From an uncultured Lachnospiraceae bacterium (GTDB lineage Bacteria > Bacillota > Clostridia > Lachnospirales > Lachnospiraceae), in assembly GCA_910585995.1 (NCBI GenBank), contig CAJUGG010000057.1, positions 1-60,262 of the forward strand: a stretch of DNA of 60,262 bases, given 5' to 3'. This document shows positions 49,348 to 58,763 of the stretch, in pieces. The notes below the pieces were generated by a model. The model saw only the letters and a list, made by a program, of their open reading frames with translations, was not told the origin of the DNA and did no database searches. Every line of letters starts with the position of its first letter. Within the stretch, counting starts at the first letter, position 1. The translations under genes and the position numbers were made by a program.

Positions 49348-49457
49348 AATCAGCAACGGACCGGACAAGGCCAGGGAGGATTTGCTGACGCGGATGCGGC
49401 AGAAAATGCTCCCAGATGAGGGGGCTTGGGAGGGGAGTTGCGGTACTAAAATGGAGG
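49348..49457 (+). repeat. CAGCAACGGACCGG leader hairpin, copy b
   Basis: Nearly identical to copy a at 47632, with single-base changes such as GCCCAG to GGCCAG, GGAAGCGG to GGATGCGG and AATCCTCCC to AATGCTCCC. It ends GTTGCGGTACTAAAATGGAGG, so the GCGGAACT end has one change and again runs into the ribosome binding site, here of the hydratase gene. No left-hand GCGGAACT is present. Confidence 0.85.
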
Positions 49458-49464
49458 ATAGAAT

Positions 49465-51753
49465 ATGATTGAGTTGTACAAGGGCGGAGCTTATGTGTTG
49501 GATGGGACGAGGATTGTAGCGGACTCGGAGGATGCACAGGCGATCTTGGAAAGGGAGATGGGACGGGTTCCTGCGAAGGAGGAGGCCAGGAAGCAGACGA
49601 TCTCTTATGGGATTTTGGAGAGTCATAATACTTCGGGAAATATGGAGAAGCTGAAGATTCGGTTTGACAAGCTGACGTCCCATGATATTACGTTTGTAGG
49701 AATTATTCAGACGGCGCGGGCGTCGGGGCTTACGAAGTTTCCAATGCCGTATGTGTTGACGAATTGTCATAATAGTCTTTGTGCGGTGGGCGGTACGATT
49801 AATGAGGACGATCATATGTTTGGTCTGTCTTGCGCGAAGAAGTATGGCGGGGTGTATGTGCCTCCGCATCAGGCGGTGATTCATCAGTATGCCAGGGAGA
49901 TGCTCTCAGGGGGCGGAAAGATGATTCTGGGGTCGGATAGTCATACGAGATATGGGGCGCTTGGGACGATGGCTATGGGCGAGGGTGGCCCGGAGCTGGT
50001 GAAGCAGTTGCTCAATCAGACGTATGATATTCCTATGCCGCAGGTGGTAGGTGTGTATCTGACGGGGGCACCTGTAAAGGGCGTGGGACCGCAGGATGTG
50101 GCGCTGGCGATTATTAAGGCGGTCTTTGACTGTGGATATGTGAATAATAAGGTGATGGAATTTATTGGCGATGGTGTGGCCAGTCTAAGTGCAGATTTCC
50201 GGATTGGGATTGATGTGATGACAACGGAGACGACTTGCCTGTCTTCAATCTGGAAAACGGATGAGAAGATTGAGGAGTTCTATGAGATTCATAGAAGGAA
50301 AGAGGATTATCAGGAACTGAATCCGGGCAAGGTGGCTTATTATGATAGAATGGTGATGGTGGATCTTTCTAAGATTCGACCAATGATTGCAATGCCGTTT
50401 CATCCGAGCAATGCATATACGATTGAAGAATTGAATGCAAATCTGGATGATATTTTGACGGATTGTGAGGCCAGGGCGCGGGTGAGTCTTGGGGATCAGG
50501 TGGAGTTTTCTCTGAAGAATAAGGTTCGCAATGGCAAATTGTATGTGGATCAGGGGATTATCGCTGGCTGTGCGGGCGGTGGATTTGAAAATATCTGTGC
50601 AGCGGCAGATATTCTGGAAGGAAGAAGCATCGGAGCAGATGAATTTACGTTAAGTGTTTATCCGGCTTCTATGCCTGTCTATATGGAACTGGTGAAAAAT
50701 GGGTCTGCGGCTACCTTGATGCAGACGGGTGCGGTATTGAAGACGGCTTTCTGCGGGCCGTGTTTTGGTGCGGGAGATACGCCTTCTAATAATGGGTTTA
50801 GCATTCGTCATTCTACGAGGAATTTCCCCAACCGGGAGGGTTCCAAGCTGCAAAGCGGTCAGATTGCTTCGGTAGCATTGATGGATGCCCGCTCGATTGC
50901 GGCGACGGCGGCAAATAAGGGATATCTGACGGCAGCGACGGAGCTGGATGTGGAATATCGGAATCCGAAATATGTCTTTGATAAACAGATCTATGAGAAT
51001 CGGGTCTTTGACAGCAAGGGCGTGGCGGACCCGGAGGTGGAGATTCACTTTGGGCCGAATATTAAGGACTGGCCGGCGATGAGTGCGCTTCCGCCTTATC
51101 TGATCCTGAAGGTAGTGTCCGAGATTCATGATCCGGTGACTACGACGGATGAGCTGATCCCTTCTGGGGAGACTTCTTCGTATCGCTCCAATCCGCTGGG
51201 TCTGGCAGAATTTACGCTCTCAAGGAAAGATCCGGAGTACGTAGGACGCGCCAAGGCGGTTCAGGTGGCTCAAAAGGCCATAGAGGTAGGAAATTGCCCA
51301 GCAGAGGCGCTGAAAGAGTTAAAACCCGTCTTTAAAGCGATCCATACCCTGTATCCGGATGTGGACAGGACCAACGTGGGGGTGGGCAGTACGATCTTTG
51401 CCGTAAAGCCAGGAGATGGTTCGGCCAGAGAACAGGCGGCTTCTTGCCAGAAAGTGTTGGGAGGCTGGGCAAATATTGCTCACAGTTACGCTACAAAACG
51501 GTATCGCTCAAATCTGATCAACTGGGGTATGCTGCCATTTTTGATCGAGGAAGGCGAGCTTCCATTTACCAACGGGGACTATCTGTTTGTGCCGGATATC
51601 ATAGAAGCTGTGAGAGAAGGGGCTTCCGAAGTAAAAGCGTATGTGGTAAAAGATACGTTGCAGGAGTTTTCGCTGAGATTGGGAGAGATGACAAAAGAGG
51701 AAAGGGAGATTATCCTAAAAGGTTGTCTGATTAACTATAACCGCGTTTCATAA
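49465..51753 (+). CDS. Aconitase-family hydratase (YbhJ-like)
   Basis: A 762-residue [4Fe-4S] hydratase of the aconitase superfamily, closest in layout to the YbhJ group rather than to AcnA. Typical parts are NCHNSLCAVGGTINEDDH, MILGSDSHTRYGALG, GMAMGEGGPE-like substrate loops, AGCAGGGFENI and AFCGPCFGAGDTPSNNG for cluster binding, and the swivel domain AQVAQKAIEVG ... GGWANIAHSYATKRYRSNLINWGMLPF. It probably adds or removes water from a carboxylic acid; whether it is citrate or another acid is open, since true aconitase genes differ. It has its own promoter, a folded repeat in the leader, and a terminator behind it. Confidence 0.88.
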   Translation: MIELYKGGAYVLDGTRIVADSEDAQAILEREMGRVPAKEEARKQTISYGILESHNTSGNMEKLKIRFDKLTSHDITFVGIIQTARASGLTKFPMPYVLTNCHNSLCAVGGTINEDDHMFGLSCAKKYGGVYVPPHQAVIHQYAREMLSGGGKMILGSDSHTRYGALGTMAMGEGGPELVKQLLNQTYDIPMPQVVGVYLTGAPVKGVGPQDVALAIIKAVFDCGYVNNKVMEFIGDGVASLSADFRIGIDVMTTETTCLSSIWKTDEKIEEFYEIHRRKEDYQELNPGKVAYYDRMVMVDLSKIRPMIAMPFHPSNAYTIEELNANLDDILTDCEARARVSLGDQVEFSLKNKVRNGKLYVDQGIIAGCAGGGFENICAAADILEGRSIGADEFTLSVYPASMPVYMELVKNGSAATLMQTGAVLKTAFCGPCFGAGDTPSNNGFSIRHSTRNFPNREGSKLQSGQIASVALMDARSIAATAANKGYLTAATELDVEYRNPKYVFDKQIYENRVFDSKGVADPEVEIHFGPNIKDWPAMSALPPYLILKVVSEIHDPVTTTDELIPSGETSSYRSNPLGLAEFTLSRKDPEYVGRAKAVQVAQKAIEVGNCPAEALKELKPVFKAIHTLYPDVDRTNVGVGSTIFAVKPGDGSAREQAASCQKVLGGWANIAHSYATKRYRSNLINWGMLPFLIEEGELPFTNGDYLFVPDIIEAVREGASEVKAYVVKDTLQEFSLRLGEMTKEEREIILKGCLINYNRVS

Positions 51754-51772
51754 GAACGTATGTTTGCATGGC

Positions 51773-51818
51773 AAAAAGCTTCCGGTTTTTGAACATTTGT
51801 CAAAAGCCGGAAGCTTTT
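51773..51818. terminator. Terminator between the hydratase and the convergent kinase gene
   Basis: AAAAGCTTCCGG and its complement CCGGAAGCTTTT flank a loop with an inner TTTTTGA/TCAAAA pair. A-runs and T-runs on both sides allow use in either direction. Confidence 0.85.
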
Positions 51819-51840
51819 ATGATCTTGTAAAATATGGTTG

Positions 51841-53301
51841 TTATTGTTTGCTGTCGGAGTTGGCAGCTTCGTCTGGATTTTCTTCTGCCCGCTGTAAGGA
51901 GAAGATAAATTCTGTGCCTACTCCTTCGGTGCTGACTACGTTGATATTTTCGTTATGGAGCTGTATTACTTCTTTGACGATGGCCAGTCCAAGTCCTGTT
52001 CCTTTTTTGTCTTTTCCTCTGGAGGTATCCGTCTTGTAAAATCGCTCCCAGATCTTTTTCAGGCTCTCTTTGGGGATGCCAATGCCCGTGTCCCGCACAG
52101 AGACAAATATTTTTTCGTATTTTACCGTGGTCTCGATGGTGATCACGGAGTCGGGCTGGCTGAATTTGATCGCATTGTCGATCAGGTTGTAGAGGACTTG
52201 CTGAATCTTTCCCATATCAGCATAGACAAGGGATTCCCAGTCGGAAAATAAAAGGTCGATGGAGATGCGTCTGGAAGTACAGGTGCCTTCAAAGGTGGCA
52301 GCAGTATTTTTAATCACTGCATTGATGTCAAATTTGGTCTTGCACAGCCGGTTCTGTTTGGGGTCCATGGAGTGGAGAGTCAAGAGTCCGCTGGTCAGTT
52401 TGGTCAGACGCTCTGTCTCCCGAAGGACGATGTTGAGATATTTCTCCTGTATCTCATAAGGGATTGTGCCGTCTAGCATAGCCTCGATATATCCTTTGAT
52501 AGAGGTGAGCGGCGAGCGGAAATCATGGGAGATATTGGAGATCAGTTTTCGCTGGTCTTCGTCGTGGTCTTTCAAAGATTCTGCCATAAAATCCATGGTA
52601 TCACCGAGAAATCCAAGCTCGTCATCCTGCTCCATTCCAATGGGAGTATGATAGTTGCCAAGGGCATATTCTCCGGCGCCTTTCCTGAGCTTGTTCAGCG
52701 GATGGCAGGTTACCAGCCAGTTGGCGGCAGAAAAACAGAGACCTAAAAGCATCAAAAGAATCATCGTGATATAAAAGGAGAACAGATAGCCTTCTTTTTC
52801 CTGTACGATCACAGACATGGGAGTGTGGATGGCGATATAGCCTCGCACATGATAGTTGTGGGAGACAGGGATCAGGACACTTAGGGTCTGCTCGTTAAAC
52901 ATGTTGAAAAAATTTCCGATCATATAATATTTGCCGCCGGGCAATACCGTCTTAAAATCCGGGATCTCTTCGGGTTCTTCTAAAAGAGTAATGGAGTCCG
53001 AACTTAAGATCAGTTCACCGTCTTTGCTGATCAACCAGATGCTGGCGTCTAGATAAACATCTAAGGAAGCTAACTGGGAATGGACCGTGGAGAGTGTCTT
53101 GCGGTTTTGGGGCTTTTCAAAATAGTTTCCCACATACTGCTCGGACAGATAGAGTCCCTCCTGGTAAAAAGCGGTTGCTTTTTCTGTGATGGCATTTTTC
53201 ATCATCATCTGGGAGGTGACAGTGGAGATGCACAAAAAGCTGCTCAGGGCAAAGAGCAGATAGAGAAAAAGAAACTTGACGTTCAGGGAGAGACGCATCA
53301 T
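51841..53301 (-). CDS. Sensor histidine kinase with HAMP domain
   Basis: A 486-residue membrane sensor. Two membrane helices at about residues 8-30 and 175-198 enclose an outside sensing domain of about 145 residues. A HAMP segment follows (NWLVTCHPLNKLRKGAGEYALGNY), then HisKA with the histidine in NISHDFRSPLTSIKGYIEAM, and the ATPase domain with NLIDNAIKFSQ, DTGIGIPKE and GTGLGLAIVKE. It overlaps the response regulator upstream by four bases (ATGA) and is the second gene of that operon. The layout recalls WalK-, PhoR- and CssS-like sensors, but no specific signal can be assigned. Confidence 0.92.
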   Translation of the reverse strand: MMRLSLNVKFLFLYLLFALSSFLCISTVTSQMMMKNAITEKATAFYQEGLYLSEQYVGNYFEKPQNRKTLSTVHSQLASLDVYLDASIWLISKDGELILSSDSITLLEEPEEIPDFKTVLPGGKYYMIGNFFNMFNEQTLSVLIPVSHNYHVRGYIAIHTPMSVIVQEKEGYLFSFYITMILLMLLGLCFSAANWLVTCHPLNKLRKGAGEYALGNYHTPIGMEQDDELGFLGDTMDFMAESLKDHDEDQRKLISNISHDFRSPLTSIKGYIEAMLDGTIPYEIQEKYLNIVLRETERLTKLTSGLLTLHSMDPKQNRLCKTKFDINAVIKNTAATFEGTCTSRRISIDLLFSDWESLVYADMGKIQQVLYNLIDNAIKFSQPDSVITIETTVKYEKIFVSVRDTGIGIPKESLKKIWERFYKTDTSRGKDKKGTGLGLAIVKEVIQLHNENINVVSTEGVGTEFIFSLQRAEENPDEAANSDSKQ

Positions 53302-53993
53302 TTCACCTCGAATTTGTAGCCGATACCCCAGACGGTGGCCAAACGCCAGGAAGCGTGGTCTTTGATCTTTTCCCGTAGTCGTTTGATATGTACATCGACA
53401 GTACGGGTGTCACCAATGTACTCATATCCCCAGATATGATCTAAGAGTTGTTCTCTGGTAAAGACCTGATTGGGGGAGGAGGCCAGGAAATACAGAAGCT
53501 CTAATTCCTTGGGAGGCATATCCACCGTATTGCCTTTGTAGACTACCGAATAGTTGGTCTGGTTGATGATCAGATCCGGGTACTGCACCAGGCGGGCAGC
53601 GGGAGCGGTATCTGTCCTTGCCGGCTGAAAACGGCGCAGTACGGCCTTGACTCTTGCCACTAGTTCTTTGGAATCAAATGGTTTGATCATATAGTCATCT
53701 GCACCAAGTTCTAAGCCCAGCACTTTGTCAAAGATTTCTCCTTTGGCAGAGAGCATGATAATGGGGACATTAGAGCGTGTCCGTATCTCCCGGCAGACTT
53801 GATAGCCGTCGATGCCGGGGAGCATCAGATCTAAAAGGATCAGATTAGGCTGAAAGCTGTCAAAGACCTGCAAGGCCTGCTCTCCGTCCTCTACGATCCG
53901 CACCTCATAAAATTCTTTGGTCAGATAAAGGGATATCAGTTCGGCGATATTAGCATCATCGTCGACAATCAGTATTTTCTGCTTTGATGCCAT
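53298..53993 (-). CDS. OmpR/PhoB-type response regulator
   Basis: A 231-residue regulator and partner of the kinase behind it. The receiver domain starts KILIVDDDANIAELISLYL, has the phosphorylation site in LILLDLMLPGIDG and the lysine in YMIKPFD. The winged-helix DNA-binding domain follows from about residue 130, with MPPKELELLYFLASSPNQVFTREQLLDHIWGYEYIGDTRTVDVHIKRLR. All conserved residues are present. mutS2 lies upstream in the same direction, 20 nt away, so co-transcription is possible. Confidence 0.94.
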   Translation of the reverse strand: MASKQKILIVDDDANIAELISLYLTKEFYEVRIVEDGEQALQVFDSFQPNLILLDLMLPGIDGYQVCREIRTRSNVPIIMLSAKGEIFDKVLGLELGADDYMIKPFDSKELVARVKAVLRRFQPARTDTAPAARLVQYPDLIINQTNYSVVYKGNTVDMPPKELELLYFLASSPNQVFTREQLLDHIWGYEYIGDTRTVDVHIKRLREKIKDHASWRLATVWGIGYKFEVK

Positions 53994-54013
53994 ACAGTTC
54001 TAGTCTCCTTTGT

Positions 54014-56392
54014 CTATTTAAATTCCGCAATCGTGACACCGGCATCCCCTTCTCCCAATGTCCCAAGTCGGTAGGTTTTTACATATTTACAGCGCTTCAG
54101 GTGCTGTTGTACGGCGTTTCTAAGGGCGCCGGTGCCTTTTCCGTGGACGATACGCACACTGGGAACATGAGCGATATAAGCATCATCCAGATATTTGTCC
54201 AGCTCTGCCATGGCTTCGTCTACAGTCTTTCCGATTAGATTGATCTCAGTGCCTACATAAGAGGACTTGGACATCTTGATCTTTCCACTGCCAGAAGTAT
54301 TTTTTTGATAGGCTGGTTGTTCTGCTTCGCCAATATATTCCAGATCATCCACACGGACCTGAGAACGCAGGATACCCATCTGGACAAACAGTTCTCCTTT
54401 GGGATTAGGGAGTGTACTGACCGTCCCCTCTAAGTTCAGGCTTAAGACCCTTACCCGGTCTCCGATATGCAGAGAAGCGGCTTTGACCTTTTTCTTTGGC
54501 TTGGGTGCAGAGGGCTGCATGCTAGTCTGTGTGGACTGGATCTTTTCCCGCAGGCGAGTACGCTCGGCTTCCATCTCCTTGGCGGAGATGCCTGCCTTGC
54601 CGAATTTATGGAAATTTTTCATAGTCTCATCTGCATATTCTTTGGCCTCTCTAAGAATAGCATTGGCTTTTTCATTGGCTTCTCTAAGGATCTTTTCTTT
54701 GCGTTCTTCTATGCGGTCCTGTTTTTTCTGAAGGGCATTTCTAAGAGAACGGATCTCTTCTTTGTACTGCGCGATCTCTGCCTGTTCTTTTTCCAATGTC
54801 ACACGGCTATTCTCTAATTCTGCGATCACATCTTCAAAATTTTCATCCTGGGCGCTGATCTGTTTTCTGGCTTCTTCGATCAGAAATTCCGGAAGGCCTA
54901 GCCTTAAAGAGATGGCGAACGCATTGCTCTTGCCAGGGATACCGATTAACAGGCGATAGGTGGGCCGCAGGGATTCCACATCAAATTCACAGCAGGCATT
55001 TTCCACGCCGTCTGTAGAGAGTGCATAGATCTTCAGCTCGCTGTAATGGGTGGTTGCCATGGTGCGGATGCCCTGACGGTGCAGGTGGTCCAAGATGGAG
55101 ATCGCCAAAGCTGCACCCTCTGTTGGATCTGTACCAGCTCCTAGTTCATCGAAAAGAACAAGAGAGTTCAACGTGGCCTTTTCTAAGATGGAGACAATAT
55201 TGCTCATATGTGAAGAAAAGGTACTAAGACTCTGCTCGATGCTTTGCTCGTCACCAATATCGGCAAATACCTGGTCAAAGACCGTAAGCTGTGAGCCGTC
55301 AAAAGCCGGAATATGAAGTCCCGCCTGTCCCATCAGCGTGAAAAGCCCCACCGTCTTTAGAGATACGGTCTTGCCGCCGGTGTTGGGTCCTGTGACAATC
55401 AACAGATCAAAGTCTTTGCCTAGCCAGATATTGACAGGGACAACTTTGTCCGGATCTAACAGCGGGTGGCGGCCATCTTTGATGTGCAGATGTCCATCAG
55501 TATTAAAACGGGGCCTGGTGGCCTTCATCTCTTTGGCGAGCATGGCTTTGGCAAAGATAAAGTCCAGGTTGACTAACAATTGATAATTATCGGACAAAAG
55601 TTCCAGATATCCAGCCGCCTGCTCGCTTAAAGTCGCCAGGATCTTTTCGATCTCCTGTTGTTCTTTTAATAAAAGTTCTTTAAAATCGTTGTTCAATTTG
55701 ACCACGGCCAAAGGCTCGATAAACAGTGTGGAGCCGGTGGAACTTTGGTCGTGAATCATACCGGGCACCTGGCTTCTGTGCTCTGCTTTGACCGGGAGAC
55801 AGTACCGTCCGTCCCGCATGGTGATCACCGCATCCTGCAGGTAGGTACGAACAGAGCCGTTGACCATGGCGTTTAAGGTGTTGTGGACTTTGTCATTCAT
55901 CTGCCGCATGGAGCGCCGAATCTGGGAGAGGGCAGCGCTTGCATCGTCTGCCATCTCTTCTTCTGACAGGATACAGCGGCGGATCTCCCCTGCTAGGGCA
56001 GGCAGGGGTTCAAGCAGTTCAAAAGACTCATCCAGAGAATCCCTTTTGATATCCTCCTCGTCTGCCTGCCGCTCTCCATAGTGTTTTACTTTTTTGGCGG
56101 TCTCTAACAGAGACATGATCTGAAGCAGTTCTCCCATCCCTAAGACGCCGCCGATCTCCAAGCGCTTTACAGAGTCCCGGATATCCCGGATGCCGCCAAA
56201 CGAGAGACTGCCCTTTCGGTAGATCCGCAAGAGAGCATCCGCGGTCTCCCGCTGTGCCTGCTCGATGGGAGCTAACGAATCCATGGGGGTTAGCTGTCTG
56301 CAGAGTTCTTTGGCACCTGCAGAGGCCGCGTGACTGGTCAATATATGAATAATTTTATCAAATTCTAATTTCTTTAATGTTTTTTCTTCCAT
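54014..56392 (-). CDS. mutS2: MutS2 family ATPase/endonuclease
   Basis: A 792-residue MutS2 protein, known in Firmicutes to suppress recombination or to split collided ribosomes (also called RqcU). The N-terminal core and lever helices are followed by the ATPase, with Walker A VTGPNTGGKTVSLKT, Walker B LVLFDELGAGTDPTEG and MATTHYSELK. A long coiled coil covers about residues 515-640, and a C-terminal Smr domain about 715-792 carries LIGKTVDEAMAELDKYLDDA and VRIVHGKGTGALR. The length is normal and no motif is missing. Confidence 0.95.
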   Translation of the reverse strand: MEEKTLKKLEFDKIIHILTSHAASAGAKELCRQLTPMDSLAPIEQAQRETADALLRIYRKGSLSFGGIRDIRDSVKRLEIGGVLGMGELLQIMSLLETAKKVKHYGERQADEEDIKRDSLDESFELLEPLPALAGEIRRCILSEEEMADDASAALSQIRRSMRQMNDKVHNTLNAMVNGSVRTYLQDAVITMRDGRYCLPVKAEHRSQVPGMIHDQSSTGSTLFIEPLAVVKLNNDFKELLLKEQQEIEKILATLSEQAAGYLELLSDNYQLLVNLDFIFAKAMLAKEMKATRPRFNTDGHLHIKDGRHPLLDPDKVVPVNIWLGKDFDLLIVTGPNTGGKTVSLKTVGLFTLMGQAGLHIPAFDGSQLTVFDQVFADIGDEQSIEQSLSTFSSHMSNIVSILEKATLNSLVLFDELGAGTDPTEGAALAISILDHLHRQGIRTMATTHYSELKIYALSTDGVENACCEFDVESLRPTYRLLIGIPGKSNAFAISLRLGLPEFLIEEARKQISAQDENFEDVIAELENSRVTLEKEQAEIAQYKEEIRSLRNALQKKQDRIEERKEKILREANEKANAILREAKEYADETMKNFHKFGKAGISAKEMEAERTRLREKIQSTQTSMQPSAPKPKKKVKAASLHIGDRVRVLSLNLEGTVSTLPNPKGELFVQMGILRSQVRVDDLEYIGEAEQPAYQKNTSGSGKIKMSKSSYVGTEINLIGKTVDEAMAELDKYLDDAYIAHVPSVRIVHGKGTGALRNAVQQHLKRCKYVKTYRLGTLGEGDAGVTIAEFK

Positions 56393-56464
56393 AAGATCCT
56401 CCTGTGCAGTATCTATTTTACCCTATTTGTCAGCGATTGAAAAGCAGAACTTTTTTGCCGATAG

Positions 56465-56493
56465 TAGACACCTTTGAGAAAAAATAGTATAAT
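56465..56493 (+). promoter_or_regulatory. Promoter of the HtrA-like gene
   Basis: TAGACA (56465-56470) and TATAAT (56488-56493) are 17 nt apart, in the gap divergent from mutS2. Confidence 0.65.
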
Positions 56494-56540
56494 ATTTGTG
56501 GTAACAGACGTGACAAATATTTCCTGCCTTGGAGGCTGTT

Positions 56541-57803
56541 ATGGTAGAAGAAAAAGAAAAAAAGGGTTCCGATTTTTCATTTATTCAAGAGACCATTAAG
56601 CAAAAGCGATTTTATCAAAACAAAGTGGTGCGCAGGATTGCCTGGACGATCGGGTCTGGGGTACTCTTTGCGCTGACTGCTCTTGGTGTCCTGGCCGTTT
56701 TTCTGCCGAAGCTGTATGAGAAACCAGAACCAGAAGTGCTTCCGATCACCATACCTAAGGAAGAAGAAGTTGCTGAGGAGACAGATTCTGAAGAGGATGT
56801 GCCGGTCTATATTACAGAGACGATCAGTATGGAGTTAGAAGACTATAAGAAGATGTATCAGCAACTGATGCAGATTGGCAATCAGGTGGAGAAAAGCTTG
56901 GTCAATGTCTCGGCTGTGACAGTGGATACGGATTGGTTTGATGAGACGTATATTAGCCAGAGTTCCGTCTGTGGGGTGCTGATCGGAGACAATGGATTGG
57001 AGCTTTTGATTCTGGCAGACTACGGAAAGGTGGAGCATGGGGAGAGCCTTCAGGTGAGTTTTTTTGACCATACAACCGCATCGGCAGTTCTGAAAAAATA
57101 TGATAAAAATACGGGCTATGCAGTGATTGGCGTCAATCTAAGCGAGGTGGCAGAGAGCACCCGCGGGGTGATTTTGTATGCAGACCTTGGTTCTTCTAAG
57201 ACGCTGCGAAGCGGAGAACCTGTACTGGCTCTGGGTAGCCCGGCCGGAAGTTACAATTCACTGCTGTTTGGCAACCTGACTTCGGTGTCACAGATGGCAG
57301 CCATCTACGATGGCAGTTGCAGTGTGCTTACTACAGATATGGCAAAAGCCGACGCCGGCAGCGGCGTGCTGGTGAACTGGAATGGACAGATCGTGGGACT
57401 TTTGCAGGATCACTATCGGGTGAATGGACAGAATAATACCATCCAGGCGTATGGAATCTCCGATATGAAGAGCATTATTGAACATTTGTCCAATAACCAG
57501 GATATTGTATATATGGGTATTGTGGGAGCAGATGTGACGACCTCTATCTCCGAAGCCGAACAGATCCCCATAGGAGTCTATGTATCCGAAGTGGCCATGG
57601 ATTCTCCGGCCATCGAAGCGGGCATCCAGCCGGGTGACATCATCACATCCATCAGCGGCCAGCCAGTGACCAATCTAAAGGATGTATCCGCGATTTTATT
57701 GAAGTGTTCCAACGGACAGAATATACAGGTGATCTGTCAGCGTCTGGATAAGACCGCTTATCAGGAGCTGGAACTGTCTGTAGAGTTGAAAATATTAGAA
57801 TAG
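56541..57803 (+). CDS. HtrA-like protein with degenerate protease site and PDZ domain
   Basis: A 420-residue protein with one membrane helix at about residues 35-57 and the rest outside. It has the layout of HtrA/DegP: a trypsin-like domain (about 105-310) and one PDZ domain (about 325-415, VAMDSPAIEAGIQPGDIITSISGQPV). The protease site is altered. The usual TNxHV histidine region reads LLILADYGKV without a histidine, and the GNSGGP serine loop reads ADAGSGVLVN. It is probably a pseudoprotease that binds rather than cuts proteins. The ATG at 56541 follows GGAGG; a TTG at 56529 is not needed. yhaM follows 14 nt later. Confidence 0.82.
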   Translation: MVEEKEKKGSDFSFIQETIKQKRFYQNKVVRRIAWTIGSGVLFALTALGVLAVFLPKLYEKPEPEVLPITIPKEEEVAEETDSEEDVPVYITETISMELEDYKKMYQQLMQIGNQVEKSLVNVSAVTVDTDWFDETYISQSSVCGVLIGDNGLELLILADYGKVEHGESLQVSFFDHTTASAVLKKYDKNTGYAVIGVNLSEVAESTRGVILYADLGSSKTLRSGEPVLALGSPAGSYNSLLFGNLTSVSQMAAIYDGSCSVLTTDMAKADAGSGVLVNWNGQIVGLLQDHYRVNGQNNTIQAYGISDMKSIIEHLSNNQDIVYMGIVGADVTTSISEAEQIPIGVYVSEVAMDSPAIEAGIQPGDIITSISGQPVTNLKDVSAILLKCSNGQNIQVICQRLDKTAYQELELSVELKILE

Positions 57804-57817
57804 GGAGAAAAAAGCGT

Positions 57818-58762
57818 ATGAGATATCTTGAGACATTAAGGGAGGGCGAACGCGTTTCCTGTATCTACCTGTGCAAATCTCGTCAGACGGCCATGACCAA
57901 GGCGGGAAAAGCATATGAAAATTTGATTCTGCAGGATAAGACAGGGACAGTAGATGCCAAGATCTGGGATCCCAATTCCTATGGGATCGAGACTTTTGAA
58001 AGCCTGGACTATGTGGCGATTGTGGCAGACGTGACCAGTTTTCAGGGACAGCTGCAGTTAAATATTAAGAGAGCCAGGAGAGCACAAGAAGGAGAATATA
58101 CACCGGCAGACTATCTTCCCGTCAGCCAAAAAGACATCAAAGAGATGTACCGGGAACTGCTTGGTTATATCGGAAAGATCACCAATCCCCATCTGTCCCG
58201 GCTGCTTCAGATGATCTTTGTGGAAGATAAAAAGTTTGTGAAAGCTTTCACATTCAGCAGCGCTGCCAAAAGCGTGCACCATGGATTTGTGGGAGGACTG
58301 TTAGAGCACACCTTAAGCGTAACTAAGATGTGTGAATACTATGTGCAGGCCTATCCCATGCTGAATGTGGATCTGCTCTTTACAGCCGCCATGTGCCACG
58401 ACATTGGAAAAGTAGAAGAACTGTCGCCATTTCCGGAAAATGACTATACCGACGCCGGCCAACTGTTAGGACACATCATGATCGGCGCGGAGATGGTCGG
58501 CGAAAAGATCCGGCAGATTCCGGATTTTCCAGAGAAATTGGGCAATGAATTAAAACACTGTATCCTATCCCACCATGGAGAATTAGAATATGGCTCCCCG
58601 AAAAAACCGGCACTTTTAGAAGCAGTGGCACTGAATTTTGCAGACAATACCGATGCCCATATGCAGACTATGATCGAAGCGCTGCGCGCAGGCGGAGAGA
58701 ACCAGGGATGGCTCGGATACAATCGCCTCTTTGAGTCCAATATACGGCGGACAGGAAAATAA
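57818..58762 (+). CDS. yhaM: 3'-5' exoribonuclease YhaM-like
   Basis: A 314-residue exonuclease. The N-terminal OB-fold (about residues 10-85, GKAYENLILQDKTGTVDAKIWD) binds nucleic acid. The HD domain (about 155-290) contains HHGFVGGLLEHTLSV, AAMCHDIGKVEELS, LLGHIMIGAEMV and CILSHHGELEYGSPK, the metal-binding histidines and aspartate. It matches YhaM of Bacillus and Cbf1 of Staphylococcus in length and order. Such enzymes trim RNA ends, and short DNA. It is the middle gene of an htrA-like, yhaM, rlmD run with small gaps. Confidence 0.93.
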   Translation: MRYLETLREGERVSCIYLCKSRQTAMTKAGKAYENLILQDKTGTVDAKIWDPNSYGIETFESLDYVAIVADVTSFQGQLQLNIKRARRAQEGEYTPADYLPVSQKDIKEMYRELLGYIGKITNPHLSRLLQMIFVEDKKFVKAFTFSSAAKSVHHGFVGGLLEHTLSVTKMCEYYVQAYPMLNVDLLFTAAMCHDIGKVEELSPFPENDYTDAGQLLGHIMIGAEMVGEKIRQIPDFPEKLGNELKHCILSHHGELEYGSPKKPALLEAVALNFADNTDAHMQTMIEALRAGGENQGWLGYNRLFESNIRRTGK

Positions 58763-58763
58763 C

